In this document: in pieces, positions 27,916-36,350 of the stretch
How the letters are laid out: every line of letters begins with the position of its first letter
How positions within the stretch are numbered: the stretch's first letter is position 1
Assembly: GCF_030252185.1 (NCBI RefSeq)
Contig: NZ_CP126970.1
Span: forward strand, 1,860,001-1,924,000
Direction of reading: 5' to 3'
Length of the DNA stretch: 64,000 nucleotides
DNA from: Corynebacterium suedekumii
Lineage (GTDB): Bacteria > Actinomycetota > Actinomycetes > Mycobacteriales > Mycobacteriaceae
Notes under the pieces: model-generated
Databases searched by the model: none
Seen by the model: only the letters and a program-made list of their open reading frames with translations
Told to the model about the DNA's origin: nothing
Position numbers and translations under genes: made by a program

Positions 27916-30561
27916 ATGCGTATCCATTCGCTGACCCTGGACAATGTCCGCGGTATCGAGCACCTGGAACTGAGGGAACTGCCCGACACCGGGGTCATCG
28001 TCATCCACGGCGACAACGAGCAGGGCAAGTCCACGATCATGGACGCCCTCAACGTCGTCCTCAACCAGAAGCACAGCGCCGGCAACAGGCACACCAAGCC
28101 GCTCAAGCCCGTGCACCGGGACGCCTCACCCTCGGTGTCGTTGACCGCCACCCTCGGCCCGGTGACCTTCACCATCGAGAAGACCTGGTTCCGCGGCAAG
28201 TCCGCCCGCCTGACCATCACCGCCCCGCAGCGGGAGTCCTACACCGGCGACCAGGCGGAGGCGAAGCTGGAGGAACTCAAGGAGCGCCACCTCGACGCCG
28301 CCCTGCTCACCACCCTGTTCCTCCGCCAGGACGAACTCGGCGCCAGCGTCGACGCGGTGGGCATTCCCACCCTCACCCGCGCGCTCGACGGCGCCGCCGG
28401 CACCGACGGCGAATCCGGGACCGAGGACTCCGGTCTCCTCGCCGCCGTCGACGCCGAGTACCGCCGCTACTACACCGCGACCGGGCGTGACACCGGCGAA
28501 TTCGCCCAGGCCAAGGCGGAGCTGGACGCCGCCTCGACGGAGCTGGCGGAGGCGACCTCGCTCGCCGCGGAACTCGACACCTTTGTCACCCGTTTCGACC
28601 GCGTCACCGCCGATCGGCAACGCGCCGAGGCCGACCTGCCGGAGGCACTCACCGAGGCGGAGGAGCTGGCGGGCCGGGCCCGCGCAGCCGCCGAGGCCGC
28701 CGAGAAGGCCGCCCGCCTCCACGAGGACCTCGCCCGCGCCGACGAGGCCGTCACCCACGCTCGCGGTGCGGTGGATCAGCGCCGCCAGCTTGTCGACGCT
28801 GTCTCGCTCGCCACCGCAGACCTCACCCGCCGCCGCGAGGGGCTCGAGGCCGCCACCGCCGCCGCCGAACAGGAGAAGACGCAGCTGACCAGCCTCGGTG
28901 ACCAGCTCGCCGCAGCCCGGGAGCGCCAGCGCTCGGCGACGGAGGGGCTGCGTGCCGCACGTGCGACCCAGCGGCAGGCGCAGGACATCACCCGCCGTGA
29001 CGCCCTCGCCGGGCAGCTCGCCGAGGTGGCGGAGCTCAACGAGCAGATCCGAACCGTCCGGGAGACCCAGGCGGGGCGGCAGATCACCGACGCGGATGTC
29101 CGGGCCGTCGAGCAGGCCACGGCAGAGGTGACCCTCCAACGCCGCCTGCGCGAACAGGCCGCCGCCAAACTCCAGCTGACCGCCACGGCGTCGACCATGA
29201 TCACCGTCAACGGGGAACCGGTGTCGGTGGACGGGGAGTCGACCGCCGTCGAACTCGCCGACGGCACCGAGATCACCATCGGCGACGTCACCGCCCGTTA
29301 CGTCGCCGGCTACGCCGAATCCACCCGCGGCACCGACCCGGTGGCCGACGCCGAGAAGTCCCTGGCTGATCTTCTCGCGGACCTCGACTGCGCAGATATC
29401 GACGCTGTCCGCGCCGCCCGGGATCTCGCCCGGGACGCCGACGAGAAGCTGGCCACCCTCACCCGGCAGCGCAGCACCCTCCTGGGTGGGAGCGACCCGG
29501 AGGCACTCGCCGCCGAACATGACCGGCTCGTGGCGGAACTCGCGACGGCCGACTCCGTGGATCTGGATCCGACAGCGGCCGCGGCAGCCGTGCGTGCGGC
29601 GGAGGAGGAACAGGACACCGCCTCTGCCGAGGCCTCCCGGATCGACGCCGCCCTCACCCCGTGGCGCGACCGGACGGCCGCCCTCGCGCTCACGGAACTG
29701 AACACCCGGATCGAGGCCGCCGAGGCCACGCTCGCCACGGCGGAAAAGAGCCTCGCCGCCGCGGAGGAGAAGGTGGGCGCAGCGGAGCTGGCGGCGGGCG
29801 TCGAGAAGGCACAGGCCGCCCGTGACGCGGTGGCCGAACGCGTCACACTGGCGGACGCCGAGGTGGCCGAGGCCAACCCCGAGCTGGCCCGCAACCTCCA
29901 CGACGGTGCCGTCGCCCGGGTGGAGTCCCTGCGCGCGGCGATGACCCGGGCGGAGAACCAGCTCGCCGAACTCACCGGGCGTATCGACATGGCCACCGGT
30001 GCCGCCGAACGACTGGAGAAGGCCGAGGCCGCCCACGAGGCCGCCCGCCACAGGTGCGACTCAGTCACCCGGCGGGCGGAGGCCGCCCGCCTGCTCCGTG
30101 AGACCCTGCACCGCCACCGTGACGCCGCCCGTGCCCGCTACGCCCAGCCCTTCGCCGACCAGCTCAGCCGGCTCGCGCGGACCGTGTTCGGCCACGACGT
30201 CGAGTTCGGACTCTCGGAGGATCTGCAGGTCACCCGGCGCAGCATCGGCGACGCCACCGTCCCGCTCGAGGACCTGTCCGGCGGAGCGAAGGAGCAGCTG
30301 GCCATCCTCACCCGTTTCGCCATCGCCGGCCTGGTCTCCCAGGACACCGGTGACGGGCGTGTGCCGGTGCCCGTGGTCGTCGACGACGCCCTCGGCTCCA
30401 CCGACCCCTCCCGCCTGCAGCTGATGGCCACCCTGTTCACCGAGATGGGCAAGACCAGCCAGGTCATCGTGCTCACCTGCGTGCCGCAGCGCTACGACCG
30501 GGTGGTGGGGCGCACCGAGTACCCGATCGACGAACTCAAGTCGGCGGGGAGGTTGATCTGA
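27916..30561 (+). CDS. SMC-like ATPase (YhaN/SbcC-like) without zinc hook
   Basis: The 881-residue protein has an N-terminal Walker A (GDNEQGKST, residues 32-40), long coiled coils, and a C-terminal half with signature LSGGAKEQ (near 786-793) and Walker B VPVVVDDALGSTD, in which Asp replaces the usual catalytic Glu. There is no CxxC zinc hook between the coils. Instead, a beta-rich insert (about residues 432-465, with MITVNGEPVSVDG) interrupts them. This fits the YhaN-like branch of the SbcC/Rad50 class. With the metallophosphoesterase it should form an ATP-regulated nuclease. It ends seven bases before the convergent hicB gene. Confidence 0.8.
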   Translation: MRIHSLTLDNVRGIEHLELRELPDTGVIVIHGDNEQGKSTIMDALNVVLNQKHSAGNRHTKPLKPVHRDASPSVSLTATLGPVTFTIEKTWFRGKSARLTITAPQRESYTGDQAEAKLEELKERHLDAALLTTLFLRQDELGASVDAVGIPTLTRALDGAAGTDGESGTEDSGLLAAVDAEYRRYYTATGRDTGEFAQAKAELDAASTELAEATSLAAELDTFVTRFDRVTADRQRAEADLPEALTEAEELAGRARAAAEAAEKAARLHEDLARADEAVTHARGAVDQRRQLVDAVSLATADLTRRREGLEAATAAAEQEKTQLTSLGDQLAAARERQRSATEGLRAARATQRQAQDITRRDALAGQLAEVAELNEQIRTVRETQAGRQITDADVRAVEQATAEVTLQRRLREQAAAKLQLTATASTMITVNGEPVSVDGESTAVELADGTEITIGDVTARYVAGYAESTRGTDPVADAEKSLADLLADLDCADIDAVRAARDLARDADEKLATLTRQRSTLLGGSDPEALAAEHDRLVAELATADSVDLDPTAAAAAVRAAEEEQDTASAEASRIDAALTPWRDRTAALALTELNTRIEAAEATLATAEKSLAAAEEKVGAAELAAGVEKAQAARDAVAERVTLADAEVAEANPELARNLHDGAVARVESLRAAMTRAENQLAELTGRIDMATGAAERLEKAEAAHEAARHRCDSVTRRAEAARLLRETLHRHRDAARARYAQPFADQLSRLARTVFGHDVEFGLSEDLQVTRRSIGDATVPLEDLSGGAKEQLAILTRFAIAGLVSQDTGDGRVPVPVVVDDALGSTDPSRLQLMATLFTEMGKTSQVIVLTCVPQRYDRVVGRTEYPIDELKSAGRLI

Positions 30562-30568
30562 CGCAGCA

Positions 30569-30895
30569 TCAGGCGGAAGCCAGCTTCTGGTTGATGTACG
30601 CGTTGAGAGAAATTCCCTCTGAACGGGCCGCCAAGACCAGCCGGCGATGGAGTGACGGTGAAGTGCGGACGTTGAACTTCCCGGAGTAGTCTCGCTCACC
30701 CAGGGGAGTGGGAACAGGTTCGCCGGTTGACTGGAGGTCAGCGACGATCTCGGCGATGAGGTCGACGAGTCCGTTCTCGGCTTCCTGGCGATCAGGGGCA
30801 AGCCATGACAGCGAGGGGAACTCAAGGACAGTGGCGACGAACTCCTGATCCTCGTTCGACCAGGCCACCTGGTAGGTGTACCGGTTGATATCCAT
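30569..30895 (-). CDS. hicB: HicB-type antitoxin
   Basis: This 108-residue protein has the partial RNase-H-like N-terminal fold of HicB (YTYQVAWSNEDQEFVATVLEFPSLS) and a C-terminal ribbon-helix-helix DNA-binding domain (FNVRTSPSLHRRLVLAARSEGISLNAYINQKL pattern). It neutralises HicA and represses the operon. The gene lies three bases downstream of the toxin stop, on the same strand. The pair has lower GC than the surroundings. Confidence 0.85.
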   Translation of the reverse strand: MDINRYTYQVAWSNEDQEFVATVLEFPSLSWLAPDRQEAENGLVDLIAEIVADLQSTGEPVPTPLGERDYSGKFNVRTSPSLHRRLVLAARSEGISLNAYINQKLASA

Positions 30896-30898
30896 GTG

Positions 30899-31165
30899 TC
30901 AGTCCTCCTTCTCGGGGCGTATGGTCTGAATTTTGTTCACAGCCGATAACACTTGCCTGACCTGGTAGGGCTTAGCTTTGCCGTTGTTATTCTGAATGTT
31001 CACTCGGGGGTCGCCGACCCAGGGCGTTTTGTAGGTGACATGGGAGCCCGTCGCTGAGCCGCGCCTGTCGAAATAGTGGTCACACACTTTCTTCAGGTCA
31101 GCGAAACGGACGTTCGTTGGTGAATCCTGCATTCTTGTCAGGATCTCGGAGATGCTCCTGCCCAT
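30899..31165 (-). CDS. hicA: HicA-type mRNA interferase toxin
   Basis: This 88-residue protein has the double-stranded-RNA-binding-like HicA fold with the conserved catalytic His in GSH (H42), followed by VTYK and the basic KAKPYQVRQVL helix. It cleaves mRNA and is held inactive by HicB. The start at 31165 lies seven bases after a TACTAT -10 box, so the message is probably leaderless. The operator repeats lie over this promoter. Confidence 0.85.
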   Translation of the reverse strand: MGRSISEILTRMQDSPTNVRFADLKKVCDHYFDRRGSATGSHVTYKTPWVGDPRVNIQNNNGKAKPYQVRQVLSAVNKIQTIRPEKED

Positions 31166-31172
31166 GTGAAAT

Positions 31173-31202
31173 ATAGTACCGCATGTAGTACCAGCCGGTA
31201 CT
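31173..31202 (-). promoter_or_regulatory. hicAB promoter and operator repeats
   Basis: On the plus strand AGTACC occurs at 31175-31180 and 31187-31192, and its inverted copy GGTACT at 31197-31202. The last two form an inverted repeat with a four-base spacer. On the minus strand TACTAT (31173-31178) is a -10 box placed for a leaderless transcript starting at the hicA ATG. Repressor binding would cover the promoter, as expected for autoregulation by the RHH domain of HicB. Confidence 0.6.
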
Positions 31203-31206
31203 GGTC

Positions 31207-31920
31207 TCAGGTGAGGAGCGCCGCGATCAACCCCGCGGACGCCATGAGATTGTTCACCATGTGCAGCGCCAAGCCCGCCCAGAGTGAACGGTGCCAGCGG
31301 ACCAGCAGCGCGCAGCCGAGCCCGATGAGGCCGGTCCAGATCATCACCGGCGGGACCAGGTGGATGAGTCCGAACAGGACGGAGGTGGTGAGGGTGGACA
31401 GGACCACGCCGACGGTCCGGTCAGGCCAGCCCATGAGCAGGCGACGGAACACCACTTCCTCGATGACGGGGCCGACGATGAGGTAGAGGAGCAGCGCGGT
31501 GAGCATCCAGGCCTGCCCGGAGGCCCGAGCGGCGGCGTCGGTGGGGGCGGTGTCGGCGGGGGTGAGGTCGGGAAGGAGGGCGGCGACCAGCAGGATGAGA
31601 ATGAGGCTGACGATCATGACGGTCGGGATCTGCCACAGCAGGTGCCAGCCGCGGCAGCTGAGGCGAGCGAAGCCGAGGTCGGCCCATCGCCAGCCGCGAC
31701 GGCGCAGGAGGGCGGCGAGCACGCCGGCCTGCGTGCCCATGGCGGTGACGCCGAGGGCGATGCCGAGCCAGGTGGGTGCCGGCCTGTCGGTGATCATGGT
31801 GTAGCCGCGTTGGGCGAGTGCGACGAGGATCATGGCGACGAGCATCGCCACGAAGGAGATCAGGACGGCGAGCGTGTCGCGGACGGTGACGGGACGGGGG
31901 TTCCAGGTGTGTTGTCTCAT
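31207..31920 (-). CDS. CPBP-family intramembrane metalloprotease
   Basis: The 237-residue membrane protein shows the three CPBP (Abi/CAAX-like) motifs in order: EEVVFRRLL, the FGLIHL histidine motif, and HMVNN near the C-terminus. These residues coordinate the metal in the membrane. The substrate is unknown; family members process peptides or act in bacteriocin self-protection. Several in-frame ATGs lie at the start (31920, 31929 and upstream); 31920 begins MRQHTWNP directly before the first helix. It is divergent from the two-component kinase gene. Its 3' end abuts the hicAB operator. Confidence 0.78.
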   Translation of the reverse strand: MRQHTWNPRPVTVRDTLAVLISFVAMLVAMILVALAQRGYTMITDRPAPTWLGIALGVTAMGTQAGVLAALLRRRGWRWADLGFARLSCRGWHLLWQIPTVMIVSLILILLVAALLPDLTPADTAPTDAAARASGQAWMLTALLLYLIVGPVIEEVVFRRLLMGWPDRTVGVVLSTLTTSVLFGLIHLVPPVMIWTGLIGLGCALLVRWHRSLWAGLALHMVNNLMASAGLIAALLT

Positions 31921-31999
31921 GCCCATCATGCTCGGCGAGCGACGAGCCGGTTGGTATCGGTCGATCGTCGCAAAGATCTGCAGAGAAAGAGACGAAAGT

Positions 32000-32042
32000 A
32001 TGACACTGGAACACGTCCGGCGGGCAGTACGGTCAGTGTCAT
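32000..32042 (+). promoter_or_regulatory. Inverted repeat spanning the kinase start codon
   Basis: ATGACACTG (32000-32008) and CAGTGTCAT (32034-32042) are perfect 9-base inverted copies separated by 25 bases. The second arm contains the A and T of the start codon at 32041. It could be a binding site for the LuxR-type response regulator or an mRNA hairpin that hides the start. Confidence 0.45.
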
Positions 32043-33191
32043 GTTGTTCAGCTCCCTGACCACCCGCCGCGCCGTCGGACTGTGGTGCGTCGCCGCCGCG
32101 CTCGGCAGCATCGTCCAGGTGGCCTTCTACCCGCTGGTGTTCGAGTGGCAGGACCTGGACGCCCTCCCGGAATCGGTTGTCATGGACCGGACGTACTACC
32201 TGCTGTTCGGCCTGATCGGGGAGTGGTGTCGCTGCTGTTGTTCGCGTGGGCGCTGCTGCGCCGGCGGACGGCACCGCGGTGGGCGGATTACGGCGTGGTC
32301 CTCACCGGCCTGGCCACCCCGCTCGGTGGGCCCGCGGCAGTGCTCACCCTGGTGATGATCGTGGCCACGCTGCGTATCCGCCCCATGCTCATCGGCCTCG
32401 CACTGGGGGCGGCGTCCCTGGTCTGGGATGCCCGGCTGCAGGCGGTGTCCGGGATGGACACGACCGGTGCGTGGGCGATCATCGTCGCGGTGCTTGCGGT
32501 GGTGGGGGCGGCCGGGGTGTGGCTGGGGCGGCGTCGAGAAGCTCGCGTGGAGCGGGAGCGCGCCGCGGAGCTGGAGTTGCGGACGGTGCAGGCGGAGGAG
32601 CGGTCCCGGATCGCCCGTGACCTGCAGGACACGCTCTCGCACCGGTTGTCGTTGATCTCGCTGCACGCCGGCGCGCTGGCCTACCGCGCCGACCTCGACC
32701 GGGACGCGGTCACGCAGACCACCACCCTGCTGCAGGACCAGGCGGAGGCCGCCACCGATGATCTGCGGCAGATCCTCCACGTCCTGCGCGACCCGTCGGG
32801 GACCATTGATCCGGCGACGTCGGTGGCGGATCTGGTGGCCTCCGCCCGCCAGGCCGGCACCGAGGTGCTCATCGACGACGCCTCCCTCGACCTGGCCCGC
32901 CATACCGACCGCGTATCGACGCTCGCCGCCCACACCGTCCACCGCACCCTCCAGGAGGCGCTGACCAACGCCCGAAAACACGCGCCGGGCCAGCCGGTGA
33001 CGCTGCGGCTGCGGGAGGGGGACGGCACGCTGGTCGTGGAGGCGGCCAACCCCGATCCACAACCGGGGCGCGGGCAGGGACACGGCCTCATCGGCCTGGC
33101 CGAGCGCGCCGGACAGGCCGGCGGCACCCTCACCGTCACCGACGCCGACCCTTTCCGACTACGACTGGAGATCCCGTGGACCACCCGGTGA
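32041..33191 (+). pseudogene. Two-component sensor histidine kinase (NarL-type), frameshifted and lacking the phospho-His
   Basis: The N-terminal membrane part begins at 32041 in one frame. After a -1 shift near 32225 (one G missing in GAGTGGTGTCG) the protein continues in another frame to 33191. The HisKA_3 box reads ERSRIARDLQDTLSHRL, so Gln stands where the phospho-accepting His of LHD should be. The ATP-binding part is intact: N-box EALTNARKHA and G-box GHGLIGLAERA. The 3' end overlaps the response-regulator start by 16 bases. Either a sequencing error plus substitution or genuine inactivation could explain this. Confidence 0.75.
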
Positions 33192-33821
33192 GAGTGCTGC
33201 TCGTCGACGACGAATCCCTGGTCCGGGCGGGTCTGCGCCTGCTGCTCGACGGAACGGGCGGGATCAGCGTCGTCGGCGAGGCCGTCGACGGCGCGGAGGC
33301 GTACGCGAAGGCGCAGGCCCTGCGGCCGGACGTGGTCCTCATGGACATCCGCATGCCCGGCACCGACGGCATCCGCGGTGCGGAGCTGGTCCGGGGTCTG
33401 ACGGATCCGCCGGCGGTGCTCATGCTCACGGCCTTCGACACCGAGGCGGACGTGCTCGGGGCATTTACGGCCGGGGTGCAGGGGTTCCTGCTCAAGACGG
33501 CGAAGCCGCAGGTGCTTGTCGACGCCGTCCGACACGCCGCCCAGGGCCGACCCCAGGTGGACGGTGAGGTGCTGGGGACGTTGGTGGGGATGGCGTCGAG
33601 AAGCGCGCCGCAGGCGGTGCCCCCGAGTCTGCAGGCCCTCAGCGAGCGGGAGCGGGAGATCGCGGCGCTGGTGGCCGAGGGGCTGAGTAACGAGGAGATC
33701 GCGGCGAGGGTGCACCTGGCGGTGCCGACGGTGAAAGACGCATCTGTCACGGATCATGGGCAAGCTCAGGGTGGGCAACCGCGTGCAGATCGCCGTCGCG
33801 TATCTGACCGCGCGCACGTGA
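33176..33821 (+). pseudogene. LuxR/NarL-type response regulator, frameshifted in the HTH
   Basis: The receiver domain is complete: acidic pair D11/D12, phospho-acceptor D57 (VVLMDIRMPG) and K107. The LuxR-type helix-turn-helix (LSEREREIAALVAEGLSNEEIAARV) is entered normally, but an extra A in GTGAAAGACGC (33733-33737) shifts the frame. Removing one A restores KTHLSRIMGKLRVGNRVQIA and the natural stop at 33819-33821. The start is a GTG at 33176. As given, the DNA recognition helix would be lost and a long unrelated tail added. Confidence 0.78.
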
Positions 33822-33860
33822 AAACCCCCGCCCGGCCTCTGAGGAGGGACCGGGCGGGGG
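33821..33860. terminator. Bidirectional terminator between response regulator and yceI
   Basis: CCCCCGCCCGG (33825-33835) pairs perfectly with CCGGGCGGGGG (33850-33860). On the minus strand the stem is followed by TTTT (33821-33824), so it serves yceI as a standard terminator. It also follows the restored stop codon of the response regulator. Confidence 0.85.
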
Positions 33861-33879
33861 TCGACTGGGGGAGAGAGGC

Positions 33880-34410
33880 TTAGGCCTGCTTGATGCCGGA
33901 GCCGTCGATCTCGATCTTGATCTCCTCGGAGACCAGGACGCCGCCGGAGCCCAGCGGGGCCTGGAAGTCGACGCCGAAGTCCTTGCGGTTGATCTTGGTG
34001 GAGGCCTCGAAACCGGCGCGGACGTTGCCGAACGGATCCTCCTCGACACCGAAGACCTCGACGTCCAGGGTGACCGGCTTGGTGATGCCCTTGAGGGTCA
34101 GGTCACCGGTGACGGTGCCGGCGGTGGCGTCGAAACCGGTGGCGGTGAAGGTCATCTCCGGGAACTCCTCGACGTTGAAGAAGTCCTCGCCACGGACGTG
34201 GCCGTCGCGGTCGGCGTTGCCGGTGTTGACGGAGGCGGTCTTGATGGTGGCGGTGGCGGAGTTGTTGGCCGGGTTCTCCTCGTCGATGGTGACGGTGGCG
34301 TCGAACTCGTCGAACTTGCCGCGGACCTTGGTCACCATGGCGTGGCGGGCCACGAAGGCAATCTCGGTGTGAGCAGCGTCCAGGACCCAGGTGCCGTTGA
34401 GGTTGGTCAT
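33880..34410 (-). CDS. YceI-family protein
   Basis: This 176-residue protein is a YceI-type lipocalin-like beta barrel, a family that binds amphiphilic polyisoprenoids. It shows the family opening WVLDAAHTEIAFVARH, the repeated DATVTIDEENP and GDLTLKGITKPVTLDVE blocks and a C-terminal IEIDGSGIKQA. No signal peptide is seen, so it is cytoplasmic. It is divergent from a MarR regulator whose palindromic site lies between them, which suggests joint regulation, perhaps by an organic or oxidative stress signal. Confidence 0.85.
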   Translation of the reverse strand: MTNLNGTWVLDAAHTEIAFVARHAMVTKVRGKFDEFDATVTIDEENPANNSATATIKTASVNTGNADRDGHVRGEDFFNVEEFPEMTFTATGFDATAGTVTGDLTLKGITKPVTLDVEVFGVEEDPFGNVRAGFEASTKINRKDFGVDFQAPLGSGGVLVSEEIKIEIDGSGIKQA

Positions 34411-34570
34411 TGTGAAACTCCTAAGTAGTTGTCGCGGCCGTGGCGGCCGCGGTGGTTTGTTGCTGGCGTCAACAATAGGCGGAACTTTGTGACGTGTCAA
34501 CAGGTTACGGAAAGTTCCGGACGTTTCAGCGGAAGATGCAGGTCAGGGCAGTGAATAAAATCCGGGGACG

Positions 34571-34591
34571 GATAGGTGACGGTCACCTATC
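34571..34591. promoter_or_regulatory. Palindromic operator between yceI and marR
   Basis: GATAGGTGAC (34571-34580) and GTCACCTATC (34582-34591) are perfect 10-base arms around a single G. The site lies 52 bases before the marR start and about 160 bases before yceI. MarR proteins bind such palindromes as dimers and usually repress their own divergent unit. Confidence 0.6.
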
Positions 34592-34629
34592 GGATTGGTG
34601 GGGATTACCTTGACGCGGATACCCCGCGC

Positions 34630-34635
34630 TATAGT
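34630..34635 (+). promoter_or_regulatory. -10 box of a leaderless marR transcript
   Basis: TATAGT ends seven bases before the ATG at 34643, so transcription is predicted to start at the A of the start codon. A TTGACG hexamer lies 14 bases upstream. No Shine-Dalgarno sequence is present, which agrees with a leaderless mRNA. Confidence 0.5.
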
Positions 34636-34642
34636 TGTTGAC

Positions 34643-35188
34643 ATGGCTACCGAAGCACGCTGGCTCAATGACGACGATCAGGCGTTCTGGCGCCTCATGC
34701 TCGCCGCCACCCGCAAGATCGACCGCGTCCTCGACGAGACACTGCTCGCCGGAAGCGATCTCTCCACCTCCGAATTCGCCGTCCTCGTCTCGCTCTCGGA
34801 GGCCCCCGACCAGGCCCTGCGCCTGCGCGACCTGTGCACCGGCCTCGACTGGGACCGCTCCCGCACCTCCCACCAGATCACCCGCATGGAACGCCGCGGC
34901 CTGGTGACCAAGCGCCGCAGCGAAGGCGACGCCCGCGGCGTCGAGGTCTCCCTCACCGAGGAAGGCACCCGCCGCCTCGAGTCCGCCGCCCCCGACCATG
35001 TCGAGAGCGTCCGTCGGATCGTCTTCGACCACATGACGCCTGAGCAGCGCGAACCGCTCCGCCAGTTCTGGCAGGGTGTTCTCAACGTCACCAACGTCCC
35101 CGGCCACCCCGACTTCTGCGGCATCCTCCTCGACCCGCCCCCGGGCCAGGGTACGGAACAGGGTGCGGCACAGGGCGGCGCCCAGTAG
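34643..35188 (+). CDS. MarR-family transcriptional regulator
   Basis: The 181-residue protein has the winged helix-turn-helix of MarR: dimerisation helix WLNDDDQAFWRLMLAATRK, recognition region LRLRDLCTGLDWDRSRTSHQ, and the wing VTKRRSEGDARGVEVSLTEEG. It lacks obvious redox cysteines in the N-terminal half (one C in DLCTG and one near the C-terminus). The C-tail is a Gln/Gly-rich extension. It is divergent from yceI, with a 21-base palindrome between them as the likely operator. The Met at 34643 was chosen because it follows the -10 box directly. Confidence 0.85.
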   Translation: MATEARWLNDDDQAFWRLMLAATRKIDRVLDETLLAGSDLSTSEFAVLVSLSEAPDQALRLRDLCTGLDWDRSRTSHQITRMERRGLVTKRRSEGDARGVEVSLTEEGTRRLESAAPDHVESVRRIVFDHMTPEQREPLRQFWQGVLNVTNVPGHPDFCGILLDPPPGQGTEQGAAQGGAQ

Positions 35189-35283
35189 GGGACGAATCAG
35201 GGGTTTTCCCGATGGTGCGGCCGCGACGTGCGGGCCACAATGGAGCCATCACCAGCACACGATCCCCGAAAGAGGAACCCCCG

Positions 35284-35504
35284 ATGACCACCCCGAACGT
35301 CGCCCACGACAACACCCCCTTCTCCCGGCGCCGCCTCCACCGCTCGCTGACCGACAAGTACGTCGCCGGTGTTCTCGGTGGCATCGCGGAGACCTACGGC
35401 TGGAACCCACCCTCGTCCGCCTCATCTTCGTCGCGTCGATCCTCCTGCCCGGCCCCCAGTTCATCGCCTACGTCATCGCGTGGATCATCATGCCCAACGG
35501 CTGA
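35284..35504 (+). pseudogene. PspC-domain small membrane protein, frameshifted
   Basis: The N-terminal half (RRRLHRSLTDKYVAGVLGGIAETYGWN) is a PspC domain start. A missing C in the run at 35406-35408 then changes the frame. With one C added the protein continues as PTLVRLIFVASILLPG and AYVIAWIIMPNG and ends at the TAA-like stop 35504 with 73 residues, a normal PspC size. PspC proteins sit in the membrane and respond to envelope stress. Assembly error in a homopolymer is the simplest explanation. Confidence 0.75.
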
Positions 35505-35521
35505 CACCCCGCTTATCGACG

Positions 35522-35556
35522 CCGGCCCGTTCCCCACACCGTGGGAAACGGGCCGG
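35522..35556. terminator. Bidirectional terminator between pspC-like gene and catC
   Basis: CCGGCCCGTT (35522-35531) pairs with AACGGGCCGG (35547-35556), with an additional inner stem CCCAC/GTGGG. The convergent genes end on either side at 35504 and 35576. Confidence 0.85.
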
Positions 35557-35575
35557 TTCGCCGCCTGCCTCTGAG

Positions 35576-35863
35576 TCAGAAGAAGTCACGGGTGGCGTTC
35601 GGGTGCTGCGCCAGCGGGGTGACCTTGATGTTCATGTACTTGTACATCGGGAAGCTGGACAGCACCTCCTGCAGCTCATCGTTGCTCTCCACGTCATAGA
35701 TGGAGTAGTTCGAGTACTCGCCGACCACGCGCCAGATACCCTTCATCTTCCCGGATTTCTGCAGGTTGCCGGAGTACTCCTTCTCCCGGGCCTGGAAATC
35801 GGTGACCTGCTCGGGGGTCAAAGACTCGGGGAAGGAGACATCCATGCGGGCGAGAAACAGCAT
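35576..35863 (-). CDS. catC: Muconolactone delta-isomerase
   Basis: This 95-residue protein matches muconolactone isomerase in length and sequence: MLFLARMDVSFP opening, GIWRVVGEYSNYSIYDVESNDEL core, and the ending AQHPNATRDFF. In the catechol branch of the beta-ketoadipate pathway it converts muconolactone to the enol-lactone. Usually the gene sits with catA and catB, but neither is nearby here. The AAAGG site eight bases before ATG at 35863 fits. Regulation cannot be inferred. It could be a paralogue with another role. Confidence 0.85.
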   Translation of the reverse strand: MLFLARMDVSFPESLTPEQVTDFQAREKEYSGNLQKSGKMKGIWRVVGEYSNYSIYDVESNDELQEVLSSFPMYKYMNIKVTPLAQHPNATRDFF

Positions 35864-36053
35864 TGCGTGGCCTTTCGGTTGTTGAGTACGTTCCCCGACC
35901 ACCATACCGGCGCCGGTTACAGAATTGTTGTATATGCCTGAGGCCTGGTGATTCGGGGTATTTCCGTGCGGAGCCTGTGGGTTGACCCCCTTGGCAGGCG
36001 GGATCGTGCCTACTAACAAGTCTCATAGGCCAACCAAGTGAAAGGACTCTACC

Positions 36054-36296
36054 ATGCTCCGTCGAATCACCCGCCTCAGCCTGGCGAGCGTCGCCAGCGT
36101 CGCCCTGCTCGCGGGTGGGACAGCTGCCCCCGCAACTGCCCAGGAGGTCAGCAGCACCAGTTCCCACTCCTCCAACTGGGCTCCCGAGGACTACCTCTTC
36201 GGCGCGATTCTCTTCCCCGCGTTGTTCTCGTCCATGTTCTCCTCCTACATCCTCGGCATCCCGCAGTGCGGCCTGCACGACACCAGCGCCTGCTAA
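36054..36296 (+). CDS. Small secreted protein, 80 aa
   Basis: The protein begins with a classical signal peptide (LRRITRLSLASVASVALLAG, cleavage after PATA) and a mature part of about 50 residues with a Ser-rich start, a hydrophobic SSMFSSYILGIP stretch and two cysteines (CGLH and the C-terminal C), able to form one disulphide. The family is not recognised. An AAAGGA site precedes the ATG. Confidence 0.65.
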   Translation: MLRRITRLSLASVASVALLAGGTAAPATAQEVSSTSSHSSNWAPEDYLFGAILFPALFSSMFSSYILGIPQCGLHDTSAC

Positions 36297-36305
36297 ACGA
36301 CGAGC

Positions 36306-36334
36306 CGGGCCCGGGGACGTGATCCCCGGGCCCG
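36306..36334. terminator. Bidirectional stem-loop between the small secreted gene and DUF937 gene
   Basis: CGGGCCCGGGGA (36306-36317) pairs with TCCCCGGGCCCG (36323-36334) around a five-base loop between two convergent genes. Confidence 0.8.
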
Positions 36335-36350
36335 ATTGTGATGGTGTCTC

